Of a DNA stretch of 42,399 nt, positions 1 through 7,149 are shown piece by piece; positions within the stretch are counted from its first letter, which is position 1; each line of letters opens with the position of its first letter. The translations under genes were made by a program, and so were the position numbers. The notes under the pieces are model-generated. The model was given only the letters and a program-made list of their open reading frames with translations. It made no database searches and was not told where the DNA came from. The DNA is from an uncultured Lactobacillus sp. (GTDB taxonomy: Bacteria > Bacillota > Bacilli > Lactobacillales > Lactobacillaceae): NCBI GenBank assembly GCA_930989465.1, contig CAKNLX010000008.1, forward strand, positions 1 to 42,399, read 5' to 3'.

Positions 1-13
1 AGGTGGTATCAGG

Positions 14-451
14 ATGAAATCTAAAAAAATTATGCATGACATTTTTCAAAATTTAGAAATTGGAATCGGTGAAGTTAGTAAATTGACTGGTGTTTCGCAA
101 AGGCAATTGCGCTATTGGGAAACTAAGGGCTACATTAAGCCGATTTCAGATGATCAAAGTGGTGTGCGCCGCTATAATTTAGCGACCTTGTATCTAATTG
201 TTTTTATCAAGGAACAATTAGATGAGGGCTTTACGTTGTCTGCAGCCTTTGAGCATTCAAAGGATATACGGTTGAAGAGTAGAATTGTTCATCAATTTTT
301 CAGAGAAACTTTTGATGATGTTAAGGTTACTGATTCTACAAAGGGCTATGGGGAAATTGACTTAGGTGAATTTCAGGCCGAAGATGGCAGCATGCACCAT
401 TTCAAAGGTGTTGTAGATGAAAAAGGACAATACGTTAAGATGGATGAATAA
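14..451 (+). CDS. MerR-family transcriptional regulator
   Basis: Encodes 145 residues. The N-terminal winged helix-turn-helix (about residues 17-45, IGEVSKLTGVSQRQLRYWE followed by a GYIKP turn) is the MerR signature, so this is a DNA-binding dimer acting on a nearby promoter. A dimerisation helix of the usual type follows (about 55-80, containing IKEQLDEGFTL). The C-terminal 50 residues are acidic and have no cysteine cluster, which argues against a metal sensor; the effector cannot be read from the sequence. The ATG lies 7 nt after an AGGTGG ribosome site at 1-6. The promoter must lie before the window. A CAP-domain secreted protein follows with its own promoter, so a regulatory link is only possible. 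Family call sure, target unknown. Confidence 0.85.
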   Translation: MKSKKIMHDIFQNLEIGIGEVSKLTGVSQRQLRYWETKGYIKPISDDQSGVRRYNLATLYLIVFIKEQLDEGFTLSAAFEHSKDIRLKSRIVHQFFRETFDDVKVTDSTKGYGEIDLGEFQAEDGSMHHFKGVVDEKGQYVKMDE

Positions 452-486
452 TGCAATTTAAAAGGAAAATCTTTCATTAGTGTATG

Positions 487-495
487 TGCTACAAT
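487..495 (+). promoter_or_regulatory. Extended -10 promoter of the CAP-domain gene
   Basis: TGCTACAAT is an extended -10 element (TGn plus TACAAT) in the 83-nt gap before the CAP-domain gene. No good -35 is seen at 16-18 nt spacing, which is usual for extended -10 promoters. Confidence 0.5.
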
Positions 496-534
496 TAAAT
501 CGTAGTTCACATATATTAGTATGGGAGAAAAAGA

Positions 535-1320
535 ATGAAGAAACGATTTTTAATTGCAGGTGCTTCTGCTGTGATGGTGACCTTGTCATTAACTGCATTG
601 AATTCCAAGCCAGTTAAGGCAGCCAAAAATGCCGTTGATTTTATGACATATCTATCTAAAAACAAATCTTTGACTAAAGGGCAAAGGAGTTCCGCTAGAT
701 CAGCAGTGAAATTATTGAAAACAGGTCGCTTAGGTAAAAAGCCTAAGGCAAGTTGGTACAATGAATATGTTGACTTGCATTCAAATGATGATGCAACTAG
801 TGCAAAGAATATTAAAGCTGTATTGCCTTATTTGGATAGTGTCAATAGAGCACGTAGAAGTGAAGGGGTTCGGTCATTAAAGGTGTCACCACTTTTGACA
901 GCAGCCTCAATGTTAAATGCTGACTATCAAAAACGTGGTGGCTTAAAGCATACTCATTATTTCAAGTCGATTGGTTTGGAAAACATCGCTACTCAAAGTG
1001 TGGGTTTAGATCCGGTTGATACTTGGTTCTCTGAAAAGAAAAGTTGGAATTATGATGTAAAAAAGAATCATTCGTTGAAGCCGGCGAAGTATAGTCCAAC
1101 TTGGACGGCAACTTATGATGCGGCCGTAAAGGGCACGAATGGCTATAAAATGGCAGGACACTACTTGAATTTGATTAACAGAAATTATAGAGTAATGGGC
1201 TTTGCCAATGTAAGCAATACTGGTTATGGAAATGCTGATTCATATTTAGGAAGCAGTAAAGGTGCAGGAATTAGCGTTGCCAAGTACAAGGCATTGGTAA
1301 ATGCTTGGGCTAATAAATAA
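535..1320 (+). CDS. Secreted CAP (SCP/PR1)-domain protein
   Basis: Encodes 261 residues. A signal peptide is clear: MKKR, a hydrophobic stretch at 5-20, and a probable cleavage after VKA at residue 29. The C-terminal part (about 95-255) is a CAP/SCP domain: VNRARRSEGVRSLKVSPLL helix, HTHYF at 139-143, GLENIA with Glu149, and the AGHYLNLINRNY motif with His209, which supply cavity residues of the family. CAP proteins in lactobacilli are exported or bound to the wall; their activity is mostly unknown. No sortase signal or SLAP domain is visible, so it is probably secreted or loosely bound. The mature N-terminus is rich in Lys. The ATG is preceded by GGGAGAAAAAGA. It is a single-gene transcript ending at a terminator shared with the convergent permease. 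Confidence 0.8.
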   Translation: MKKRFLIAGASAVMVTLSLTALNSKPVKAAKNAVDFMTYLSKNKSLTKGQRSSARSAVKLLKTGRLGKKPKASWYNEYVDLHSNDDATSAKNIKAVLPYLDSVNRARRSEGVRSLKVSPLLTAASMLNADYQKRGGLKHTHYFKSIGLENIATQSVGLDPVDTWFSEKKSWNYDVKKNHSLKPAKYSPTWTATYDAAVKGTNGYKMAGHYLNLINRNYRVMGFANVSNTGYGNADSYLGSSKGAGISVAKYKALVNAWANK

Positions 1321-1331
1321 AAATATACACT

Positions 1332-1367
1332 AAAAAGGAAGCAGTCTTTTGAAATTGCTTCCTTTTT
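1332..1367 (+). terminator. Bidirectional intrinsic terminator between CAP gene and permease
   Basis: AAAAAGGAAGCA pairs with TGCTTCCTTTTT around a 12-nt loop. The A-run before and T-run after the stem let it end transcription from both sides, which fits the convergent genes. Confidence 0.85.
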
Positions 1368-1386
1368 AAAATTCTGTATTTAAATT

Positions 1387-2820
1387 TTATTTTGCCTTTG
1401 CTTCTTGATATTTCTTAATTCCTGGCAAAATTAAACCTAATGCAATCAAGACGATTGGCGTCAAGATATTAAGGAATAAGGTAAATGGATCTGGTGAGTA
1501 AATACCCAAGATACAACATGCAGCAGTAACTACAAAACACCAAATACCGGCAGTATAGGCTAAGCCTTGATGTTTAGTCATTTGATAAGTAGTGTTGAAC
1601 TTTTGCTGCTGTTTTCTTAAAGCAACATATGCCGCAAATACCCAAAGGTAACGAAGTGGCATAGTAGTTGAATTTAATTTAACTAATTGTGCCATAACAG
1701 CTTGAGCATTTGGTACTAAAGCTTGAATAGCAATTAAGCCACCAGAGAGGACAACAACCATCCAGATACCGTTGATGTAAGCACCATGCTTGTTGAGTTT
1801 TAATAAGCCCTTTGGAATAAATTCTTTAGCTTCTTTACTACCCAAAAGCATTCTAAGTGGTGCATCGATACTGATTACTAATGTTGAGAATTGACCGATT
1901 ACGTTACACCATGAATAGATGTACATGAACAAGCCGCCAACATGGTAATATTCGCCCAGCTTGTCAAATGCCATGTAGGCACCATTAGAGATGTATTCGT
2001 TAAGGTTGGCATTAACCACCTTAGGGTCAAACATTAATGCCATGGCAAAAGTACCTAAAATAGCAGATACCATAACCATGATTGCTAAAGCCATCATAGC
2101 CTTAGGGAAGTTTTTGGAAGGATCCTTAACCTTATTAACATAAGGGGAGATCTTTTCACAACCACCAACGGCAAATACTAGGATTGAAAGAGAAGTAAAG
2201 TATTTTACGTTGAAGGTTGGCATCAAATTCTTCCAGTTAAAGTCAATACTGTGGAAACCAGCAGAAGGATTAATAGCTGGTGCGGCAAACATCATAATGA
2301 TGAATAAGATTGACATGATAAACATTGAAGAACCAGCAATTGTTGCTAGGCCTTTCAATACTGGAATACCACGACTTGCAACCCAACAGAAAAGCAAGAA
2401 GACTACTAATGTAGCAAATTGTGTCCAAGCGGTAGGTAAGCCATCATACCATTTTGTATTTCCGAAGATACCCCAGGCCATCGCTCTTAAACCACCAGTA
2501 CCTTTACTGGAAATATAAACAACGTGGCAAGCCCAGTAGGTCCAACCTGCGTAGTAGGCCCATTTTGCGCCCATAGTGGCATTTACCCAAGAGGAAACCC
2601 CACCTTCAGCATTCTTGAAGGTAGCTCCAAGTTCACCAACCATTAAGGCATAAGGAACAAAGTAGAGAAGGAACATGACGATCCAGCTAAAGACAACCTT
2701 TGTCCCGTCAAAGTAGACGTACCCATTAACAACGTTACCAAAGCCCCACACGGTAGAGAAGGCCATCATTGCTAGGGTGGTCCACATCATCTTTTTGGAA
2801 TTATTTTGTGATTCGACCAT
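1387..2820 (-). CDS. APC-superfamily amino acid permease
   Basis: Encodes 477 residues, nearly all hydrophobic, with about 12 membrane-spanning segments. The N-terminal part (MAFSTVWGFGNVVNGYVYF, then LVGELGATF-like VGELGATFKNAEGGVSSWV) is the substrate-binding first and second helix region of the amino acid/polyamine/organocation family, nearest to YjeM or glutamate/GABA-antiporter-type members as far as can be judged by eye. It should carry an amino acid or related compound across the cell membrane; the substrate is not readable. The start has GGGAGAAATTTT in front. It is monocistronic and convergent with the CAP gene. A related permease of 541 residues lies at 31.5-33.2 kb; both have the same VG(E/Q)LG(A/S)TF...GG(V/L)SSWV block. 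Confidence 0.8.
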   Translation of the reverse strand: MVESQNNSKKMMWTTLAMMAFSTVWGFGNVVNGYVYFDGTKVVFSWIVMFLLYFVPYALMVGELGATFKNAEGGVSSWVNATMGAKWAYYAGWTYWACHVVYISSKGTGGLRAMAWGIFGNTKWYDGLPTAWTQFATLVVFLLFCWVASRGIPVLKGLATIAGSSMFIMSILFIIMMFAAPAINPSAGFHSIDFNWKNLMPTFNVKYFTSLSILVFAVGGCEKISPYVNKVKDPSKNFPKAMMALAIMVMVSAILGTFAMALMFDPKVVNANLNEYISNGAYMAFDKLGEYYHVGGLFMYIYSWCNVIGQFSTLVISIDAPLRMLLGSKEAKEFIPKGLLKLNKHGAYINGIWMVVVLSGGLIAIQALVPNAQAVMAQLVKLNSTTMPLRYLWVFAAYVALRKQQQKFNTTYQMTKHQGLAYTAGIWCFVVTAACCILGIYSPDPFTLFLNILTPIVLIALGLILPGIKKYQEAKAK

Positions 2821-2865
2821 AAAATTTCTCCCTATTACTATTTATATATTTATGTGAACTTTTTA

Positions 2866-2888
2866 ATTATATAACAGAAGCGTTTTCA
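2866..2888 (-). promoter_or_regulatory. Permease promoter -10 with cre-like site upstream
   Basis: On the minus strand a TATAAT -10 (2866-2871) lies just after TGAAAACGCTTCTG (2875-2888). The latter fits the catabolite-responsive consensus TGWAANCGNTNWCA at the first ten positions but fails at the last three consensus positions. Binding by CcpA is therefore only possible. Confidence 0.35.
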
Positions 2889-2944
2889 AAGTCTTGTTGT
2901 TCAGGAAATTTTTTAATAATTAGATGTTTCATTTGATAAATTTG

Positions 2945-2953
2945 TGCTAAAAT
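2945..2953 (+). promoter_or_regulatory. Extended -10 promoter of the GW surface protein
   Basis: TGCTAAAAT, an extended -10 element of the same type as the one before the CAP-domain gene, lies 36 nt before the start codon. No convincing -35 at the right distance. Confidence 0.5.
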
Positions 2954-2988
2954 GGACGTGATTTTTTCATATGGGAGGATTAATAAGG

Positions 2989-4521
2989 ATGTTAAAAGGG
3001 AAAAAGATGTTATTAACTTTTGTGGCCAGTGCTGCATTAGTTGGTGGTGTTTTTGCCATTAGTCAAAGCAAGGTAGATGCCAAAAGCTACAGCAAGGCAG
3101 TTACTAAGATTGCTGGCAATGGTAATTACGCTATTTATCATAATGTATCTAAAAAAGGACCATCAGGTGCATTTTCAAATACCAAGTACTTTAAGCATGG
3201 TCAAATTCAATCTAAGAAGTATGTTTCTACCAAGAAAGGTAACTTCTGGTACATTATTGTCGATGGACGCAATGTAGGTTGGGTAAGTCAAAACTTTTTT
3301 GCTAGAAACCAAATTTCAGTAGCTCAAGATGTTAGCTTAGTTCACAACAGCAACTACAGTTTTCCAACTAGGGATGCAATTAACTATGCAACAGATGGAC
3401 AAGGTACTGCAATTAATCCAGATAGGGTTAATGTTTCACATAGCTCTGTTAGTTCAAGCCGTGCCGGCACTACTAAGGTAGATTATTCATATGGTAAGGC
3501 AAAGGCAAGCGTTAATGTAACTGTTCGTTCAGATACAAATGAAGGAATTACTAGTGCAGGTGCTTCTGTTAAGAGTGGTCCTAAGGCAGTTCATACTTGG
3601 AATGGTGGCTCAAAGGGATCATCAAGAAATTGGAATCAGGCACACGGTTATCGTTCAGAAACTAGCTCAAATAGCTATTCAGGTAACGGCATGACTTTGC
3701 GCACTCGTTTGTTCCAACCACGTTTTGTCAGCTTAGGCTATGGTCAAGCTGCTGATGCAATGGGACAAGTTGGGGTAATTCCTGAAGGTATTACTGTTAA
3801 TGATGGTATTTTTACAGCTTCTATGTACACTAGCAGTAGCGACTCAAGAGGACATCTTGTTTCTTACAACTTGAATGCAATTAAGAGTAAATATGCTGCT
3901 CAAAACTTAACTACTATGGGATGGAGCACCTTTAGAAGCTACGCAAACAATATTAAAGTTTCACCATACATTAAGCTAGGTCATGGTCAATCACTTGGCT
4001 CTTCTTCAAGCTACATTTATGTTTTGGCTAATAACAATAAGACTGCTAATTCAACAGCTTCAGAAGAAATTATGCAAGTAAGAAAGAGTGATATGAAGAT
4101 TAACAAAATCTGGACTGTTAAGACCTGGAACGGCAGCAGTGCATATCCTCGTTACTTCCATAATGCAACCTTTGTTGGCGACAACACTATGTATGCATTG
4201 TTCCACAATGGTGGTCGTCACCAATATGAATACTGGAAGTTAACTAGAAATGGTGACACTTGGACTCCAGAAGAAATCGGTGCTACTCAAAGTAATTTCG
4301 TAACTGGTTCACCAGTTCAAGGTTTTGCTTATGACAGCAACCACAATCAATTCTATATTGGTTTTAACGACTACATCTTCCGTGTAGCAGCAAATGGTAC
4401 TTATAAGGGTAGCCATCATTTCAACACTCGCCGTGAAATTGAAGGCTTATCTGTTTCAGGCTCAACTTTGTACACTGAGTTAGCACAACGTGCTGAGTTG
4501 ATGACTACAAGCACTAAATAA
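2989..4521 (+). CDS. Secreted surface protein with GW/SH3-like and Ig-like domains
   Basis: Encodes 510 residues from ATG 2989. An in-frame ATG at 2971 overlaps the GGGAGG ribosome site (2973-2978) and is rejected. The signal peptide is MLKGKKMLLTFVASAAL..., with cleavage probably after VDA at residue 31. Residues about 45-106 match a GW/SH3-type wall-binding module (NYAIYHNV start, NFWYIIVDGRNVGWVSQNFF end), which in this family binds lipoteichoic acid or wall glycans. Residues about 108-185 look like a bacterial Ig-like domain (RVNVSHSSVSSSRAGTTKV, then SVNVTVRSD). The rest is rich in Ser, Thr, Tyr and Asn with repeated short beta strands (YIYVLANNN, TMYALFHNGG, QFYIGFNDYIF), which suggests a beta-propeller-like or jelly-roll fold. 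No enzyme motif found. It probably sits on the cell surface as an S-layer-associated or adhesion-like protein. The role is inferred only. Confidence 0.7.
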   Translation: MLKGKKMLLTFVASAALVGGVFAISQSKVDAKSYSKAVTKIAGNGNYAIYHNVSKKGPSGAFSNTKYFKHGQIQSKKYVSTKKGNFWYIIVDGRNVGWVSQNFFARNQISVAQDVSLVHNSNYSFPTRDAINYATDGQGTAINPDRVNVSHSSVSSSRAGTTKVDYSYGKAKASVNVTVRSDTNEGITSAGASVKSGPKAVHTWNGGSKGSSRNWNQAHGYRSETSSNSYSGNGMTLRTRLFQPRFVSLGYGQAADAMGQVGVIPEGITVNDGIFTASMYTSSSDSRGHLVSYNLNAIKSKYAAQNLTTMGWSTFRSYANNIKVSPYIKLGHGQSLGSSSSYIYVLANNNKTANSTASEEIMQVRKSDMKINKIWTVKTWNGSSAYPRYFHNATFVGDNTMYALFHNGGRHQYEYWKLTRNGDTWTPEEIGATQSNFVTGSPVQGFAYDSNHNQFYIGFNDYIFRVAANGTYKGSHHFNTRREIEGLSVSGSTLYTELAQRAELMTTSTK

Positions 4522-4532
4522 TTGTGATATTG

Positions 4533-4562
4533 AAAAAGGCATTCCGTGAGGAATGCTTTTTT
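4533..4562 (+). terminator. Intrinsic terminator of the GW surface protein
   Basis: GCATTCC (4539-4545) pairs with GGAATGC (4550-4556) around a GTGA loop, followed by six T and preceded by A-rich sequence. Confidence 0.85.
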
Positions 4563-4567
4563 GGTAT

Positions 4568-4602
4568 AAAAAAAGAAGAATACCGAGATGGCGGTATTCT
4601 TC
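4568..4602 (-). terminator. Intrinsic terminator of tRNA-Arg
   Basis: On the minus strand GAAGAATACCG pairs with CGGTATTCTTC around six nt, followed by seven T. It lies just after the tRNA on its own strand. Confidence 0.8.
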
Positions 4603-4616
4603 AACATGTAGTTATA

Positions 4617-4688
4617 TGGGCCCCCTGGGAGTCGAACCCAGATTCTAAGAACCGGAATCTTATGTGCGATCCATTACACTAAGGGCCC
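4617..4688 (-). tRNA. tRNA-Arg (CCG anticodon)
   Basis: A 72-nt cloverleaf on the minus strand. Acceptor GGGCCCT pairs with GGGGCCC (one G-T pair at position 7). The anticodon arm is TAAGA, loop TTCCGGT, TCTTA, giving anticodon CCG for Arg codon CGG. The T arm is CTGGG, TTCGACT, CCCAG. The discriminator base is A, and CCA is not encoded. CGG is a rare codon in this AT-rich genome; I saw few CGG codons in the neighbouring genes. Confidence 0.93.
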
Positions 4689-4706
4689 AGATGATCCACA
4701 AGTGGT

Positions 4707-4715
4707 AGTATATCA
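4707..4715 (-). promoter_or_regulatory. Extended -10 promoter of tRNA-Arg
   Basis: TGATATACT on the minus strand, an extended -10 element 19 nt before the tRNA 5' end. The -35 is weak. Confidence 0.55.
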
Positions 4716-4782
4716 AAAAAAGTAATGAAATAAAAATGATTTTACTCGATTTACGACTTTTTTAAAATCGTGTATCTTTTTC

Positions 4783-4811
4783 TTGAATTACGAAAAATAC
4801 ATTGTTATACT
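4783..4811 (+). promoter_or_regulatory. Distal sigma-A promoter of the cggR operon
   Basis: TTGAAT (4783-4788), a 17-nt spacer, then TATACT (4806-4811). Good fit and exact spacing; start site near 4818. It is the first of two tandem promoters before cggR. Confidence 0.6.
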
Positions 4812-4839
4812 AACAGTGTCGATTGGGAAATGTATGAAT

Positions 4840-4868
4840 TTGAAATAGTTGTACGTTTCTCTTATATT
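4840..4868 (+). promoter_or_regulatory. Proximal sigma-A promoter of the cggR operon
   Basis: TTGAAA (4840-4845), a 17-nt spacer, then TATATT (4863-4868). The start site would be near 4875, directly before the inverted repeat at 4879-4921. Confidence 0.65.
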
Positions 4869-4878
4869 TTTAAGTATT

Positions 4879-4921
4879 CTGGGACAGCAATCGACATAGA
4901 TGTGGTCACTAAGTGTCCCAG
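4879..4921 (+). promoter_or_regulatory. Probable CggR operator (inverted repeat)
   Basis: CTGGGACA (4879-4886) and TGTCCCAG (4914-4921) form a perfect 8-bp inverted repeat with 27 nt between. The half sites resemble the GGGAC and TGTC words of the Bacillus CggR operator, which is also placed after the start site so that bound repressor blocks the polymerase. The repeat ends 1 nt before the ribosome-site region of cggR (AAAGGAGGG), so it could also affect translation. CggR binding is inferred. Confidence 0.55.
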
Positions 4922-4936
4922 GGAAAGGAGGGAACG

Positions 4937-5968
4937 ATGAATTCGGACTTTTCTTTGCTCGAAGCGCTCGTTCCCGACGTCTTAAAGATTCTTCGACAAA
5001 GGTATCTTGTCCTTGAGCAGATTTCGCTACATGCGCCAATTGGACGCCGGAGTGTTGCTCAGCATTTAGGGCTTTCAGAGAGAAACATCAGAACTGAGAC
5101 TGAGTACTTAAGTCAATTAGGATTGATTGAAACAAAAAGTTTTGGGATGTTTTTAACTGAAAAGGGTGAGAAAACATTAAAAGATGCAGGACCATTGCTT
5201 GATCGCCTCTTTAATGCCGGTGAAACGGAAGTAGCATTAGCCAAAAAATTAGGGATTGAAAGAACATTGATCGTCCCTGGTAATGCGGATTTCCAAGACC
5301 GAGTATATGAGGAGATGGGAGAAAAATTAAGTTCAGCTTTGAATTTACTCTTGCCTTTAGGCCATTCAATAGTTACAATTCTAGGTGGAGCGGCGTTAGC
5401 TAGATCTGCTAAGTATTTATCACCAGATTTAGCTAACAATCGCCAGTTGGAATTTGTTCCAGGTCGAGGAGCTTTGGGCGAAAATGTAGAGACGCAAAGT
5501 AATACAATCGTCCAAGAAATGGCTGCTAAGACTTCAGGTACTTATAAGACATTATATTTACCTGAGCAGGTCTCAGATGATGCTTACAAATCTTTGATTC
5601 GTGAGTCCTCGATCGCAGATGTTCTGCAAGACATTTCTCAAAGTGATGCTGTGATTCATGGTATTGGGTTAGCTCAAGAGATGGCACAGCGCAGAGGCTA
5701 TAATTCAATTAAGCTATCTGAACTTCGTGAGAAGAGAGCCGTCACCGAATGTTTCGGGTGTTTCTTCGATGAATATGGCAAGGTTGTTGACCGCATCACC
5801 CAGGTTGGATTGCAGTTCGAGAACCTATACAAAATACCCCACATATTTGCTTTTGCTTGTGGTGCCCGAAAGGCTCAAGCAATTAAAGCTTATATGCCTA
5901 ATGCGCCTCATCAAACCTGGCTAATCACTGATGAGGGCGCCTCAAATATGATTTTAAAGGGGAAATGA
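4937..5968 (+). CDS. cggR: Central glycolytic genes regulator CggR (SorC family)
   Basis: Encodes 343 residues from ATG 4937, placed after AAAGGAGGG; an in-frame ATG at 4913 lies in the operator and is rejected. The N-terminal winged helix (about 36-75, IGRRSVAQHLGLSERNIRTE) is followed by a SorC-type sugar-phosphate-binding domain (about 90-343). In Bacillus, CggR represses the gapA operon and is released by fructose-1,6-bisphosphate, the expected signal here. Visible family features are the LGGAALARSA segment, the GRGALGENVETQSNTIV stretch and FACGARKAQAI near the end. It is first in cggR-gapA-pgk-tpiA and presumably represses itself through the repeat at 4879-4921. A hairpin around its stop codon may separate its transcript from gapA. 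Name is sure from sequence and position. Confidence 0.9.
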   Translation: MNSDFSLLEALVPDVLKILRQRYLVLEQISLHAPIGRRSVAQHLGLSERNIRTETEYLSQLGLIETKSFGMFLTEKGEKTLKDAGPLLDRLFNAGETEVALAKKLGIERTLIVPGNADFQDRVYEEMGEKLSSALNLLLPLGHSIVTILGGAALARSAKYLSPDLANNRQLEFVPGRGALGENVETQSNTIVQEMAAKTSGTYKTLYLPEQVSDDAYKSLIRESSIADVLQDISQSDAVIHGIGLAQEMAQRRGYNSIKLSELREKRAVTECFGCFFDEYGKVVDRITQVGLQFENLYKIPHIFAFACGARKAQAIKAYMPNAPHQTWLITDEGASNMILKGK

Positions 5969-5982
5969 AATCCCGTTTAAAA
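5952..5982 (+). promoter_or_regulatory. Hairpin at the cggR/gap junction
   Basis: TTTTAAAGGGGA (5952-5963) pairs with TCCCGTTTAAAA (5971-5982) with one G-G mismatch; the cggR stop codon TGA is in the loop. There is no T-run after it, so it is not a terminator. In Bacillus subtilis the cggR-gapA mRNA is cut near this place and a stem-loop protects the gapA part. A similar role here is inferred. Confidence 0.5.
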
Positions 5983-6020
5983 TAAATGTTGTTTATAGTT
6001 CTTAAGGAGGACTTTAGGTT

Positions 6021-7037
6021 ATGACAGTTAAAATTGGTATTAACGGTTTCGGCCGTATCGGTCGTTTAGCATTCCGTCGTATTATGGACTTAGGCGAAAA
6101 GAGTAAGGACATCGAAGTTGTTGCTATCAACGACTTGACTACTCCATCAATGCTTGCTTACTTACTTAAGTACGACACTACTCATGGTACTTTCAACCAC
6201 GAAGTTTCATCAACTGAAGATGCTATCGTAGTTGACGGTAAGAAGTACCACGTATACGCTGAACCACAAGCACAAAACATTCCTTGGGTTAAGAACGATG
6301 GTGTTGACTTTGTTCTTGAATGTACCGGTTTCTACACTAGCAAGGCTAAGTCACAAGCTCACCTTGACGCAGGTGCTAAGCGTGTATTGATCTCAGCTCC
6401 AGCTGGTAACGACTTGAAGACTATCGTTTACTCAGTAAACGAAAACACTTTGACTGCTGACGACAAGATTGTTTCAGCTGCTTCATGTACTACTAACTCA
6501 CTTGCACCAATGGCTAACGCTTTGGACAAGGAATTCGGTATCGAAGTTGCTACTATGACTACTATCCACGCATACACTGGTACTCAAATGACTTTGGATG
6601 GTCCTGCTCGTAGTGGTAAGGAACAAGACGCTCGTGCTGCTGCTGAAAACATCATTCCTCATACTACTGGTTCAGCTAAGGCTATCGGTTTGGTATTGCC
6701 TAACTTGAACGGTAAGATGAACGGTCACGCACAACGTGTTCCAGTTCCAGATGGTTCAGAAACTGAATTAGTATCAATCTTGAGCAAGAAGGTTACTGCT
6801 GACGAAGTTAACGAAGCTATGAAGAAGTACGAAAGCCCATCATTTGCTTACAATGGTGACCACATTGTTTCAAGCGATGTTTTGAACATGACTGCTGGTT
6901 CAATCTTTGACCCAACTCAAACTATGGTAACTACTGCAGGTGACAAGCAATTAGTTAAGACTGTTGCTTGGTACGACAACGAATACTCATTCACTTGCCA
7001 AATGGTTCGTACTTTATTACACTTTGCTACTCTTTAA
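6021..7037 (+). CDS. gapA: Glyceraldehyde-3-phosphate dehydrogenase (glycolytic, NAD type)
   Basis: Encodes 338 residues and oxidises glyceraldehyde 3-phosphate to 1,3-bisphosphoglycerate with NAD+. The Rossmann motif [14 protein letters not shown] is at 7-20, and the catalytic Cys156 lies in [12 protein letters not shown] with its partner His183 in [10 protein letters not shown] conserved Asp (INDL, 37-40) after the second strand favours NAD over NADP. The start follows AAGGAGGACTTTAGGTT. Codon choice is strongly biased (GGT, GCT, AAG, GAC), as expected for one of the most highly made proteins, and clearly more so than in cggR. A strong terminator hairpin follows, so gap is probably transcribed in excess of pgk-tpi. 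The name gap is equally used. Confidence 0.98.
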   Translation: MTVKIGINGFGRIGRLAFRRIMDLGEKSKDIEVVAINDLTTPSMLAYLLKYDTTHGTFNHEVSSTEDAIVVDGKKYHVYAEPQAQNIPWVKNDGVDFVLECTGFYTSKAKSQAHLDAGAKRVLISAPAGNDLKTIVYSVNENTLTADDKIVSAASCTTNSLAPMANALDKEFGIEVATMTTIHAYTGTQMTLDGPARSGKEQDARAAAENIIPHTTGSAKAIGLVLPNLNGKMNGHAQRVPVPDGSETELVSILSKKVTADEVNEAMKKYESPSFAYNGDHIVSSDVLNMTAGSIFDPTQTMVTTAGDKQLVKTVAWYDNEYSFTCQMVRTLLHFATL

Positions 7038-7080
7038 TCATTAATTTAAATTAACTGATTATAGTTAAGTGGTAATTGAG

Positions 7081-7115
7081 AAGGCGGAGGGAGATTCTTC
7101 CTTCCGCCTTTTTTT
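7081..7115 (+). terminator. Terminator/attenuator between gap and pgk
   Basis: A 13-bp stem (7081-7093 with 7098-7110, including some G-T pairs) with an ATTC loop and seven T. It is a complete intrinsic terminator inside the glycolytic operon, 34 nt before pgk. Either pgk depends on readthrough or an unseen promoter lies in the gap; I see no good one. Confidence 0.85.
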
Positions 7116-7149
7116 GAAGGAAAAATATCAAAATAATCGGAGGATTATA

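Noticed and set aside
7069-7149. N-terminal extension of pgk by 27 codons.
   Set aside because: The extension lies across the gap terminator; ATG 7150 has a perfect GGAGG site and gives the normal Pgk length.
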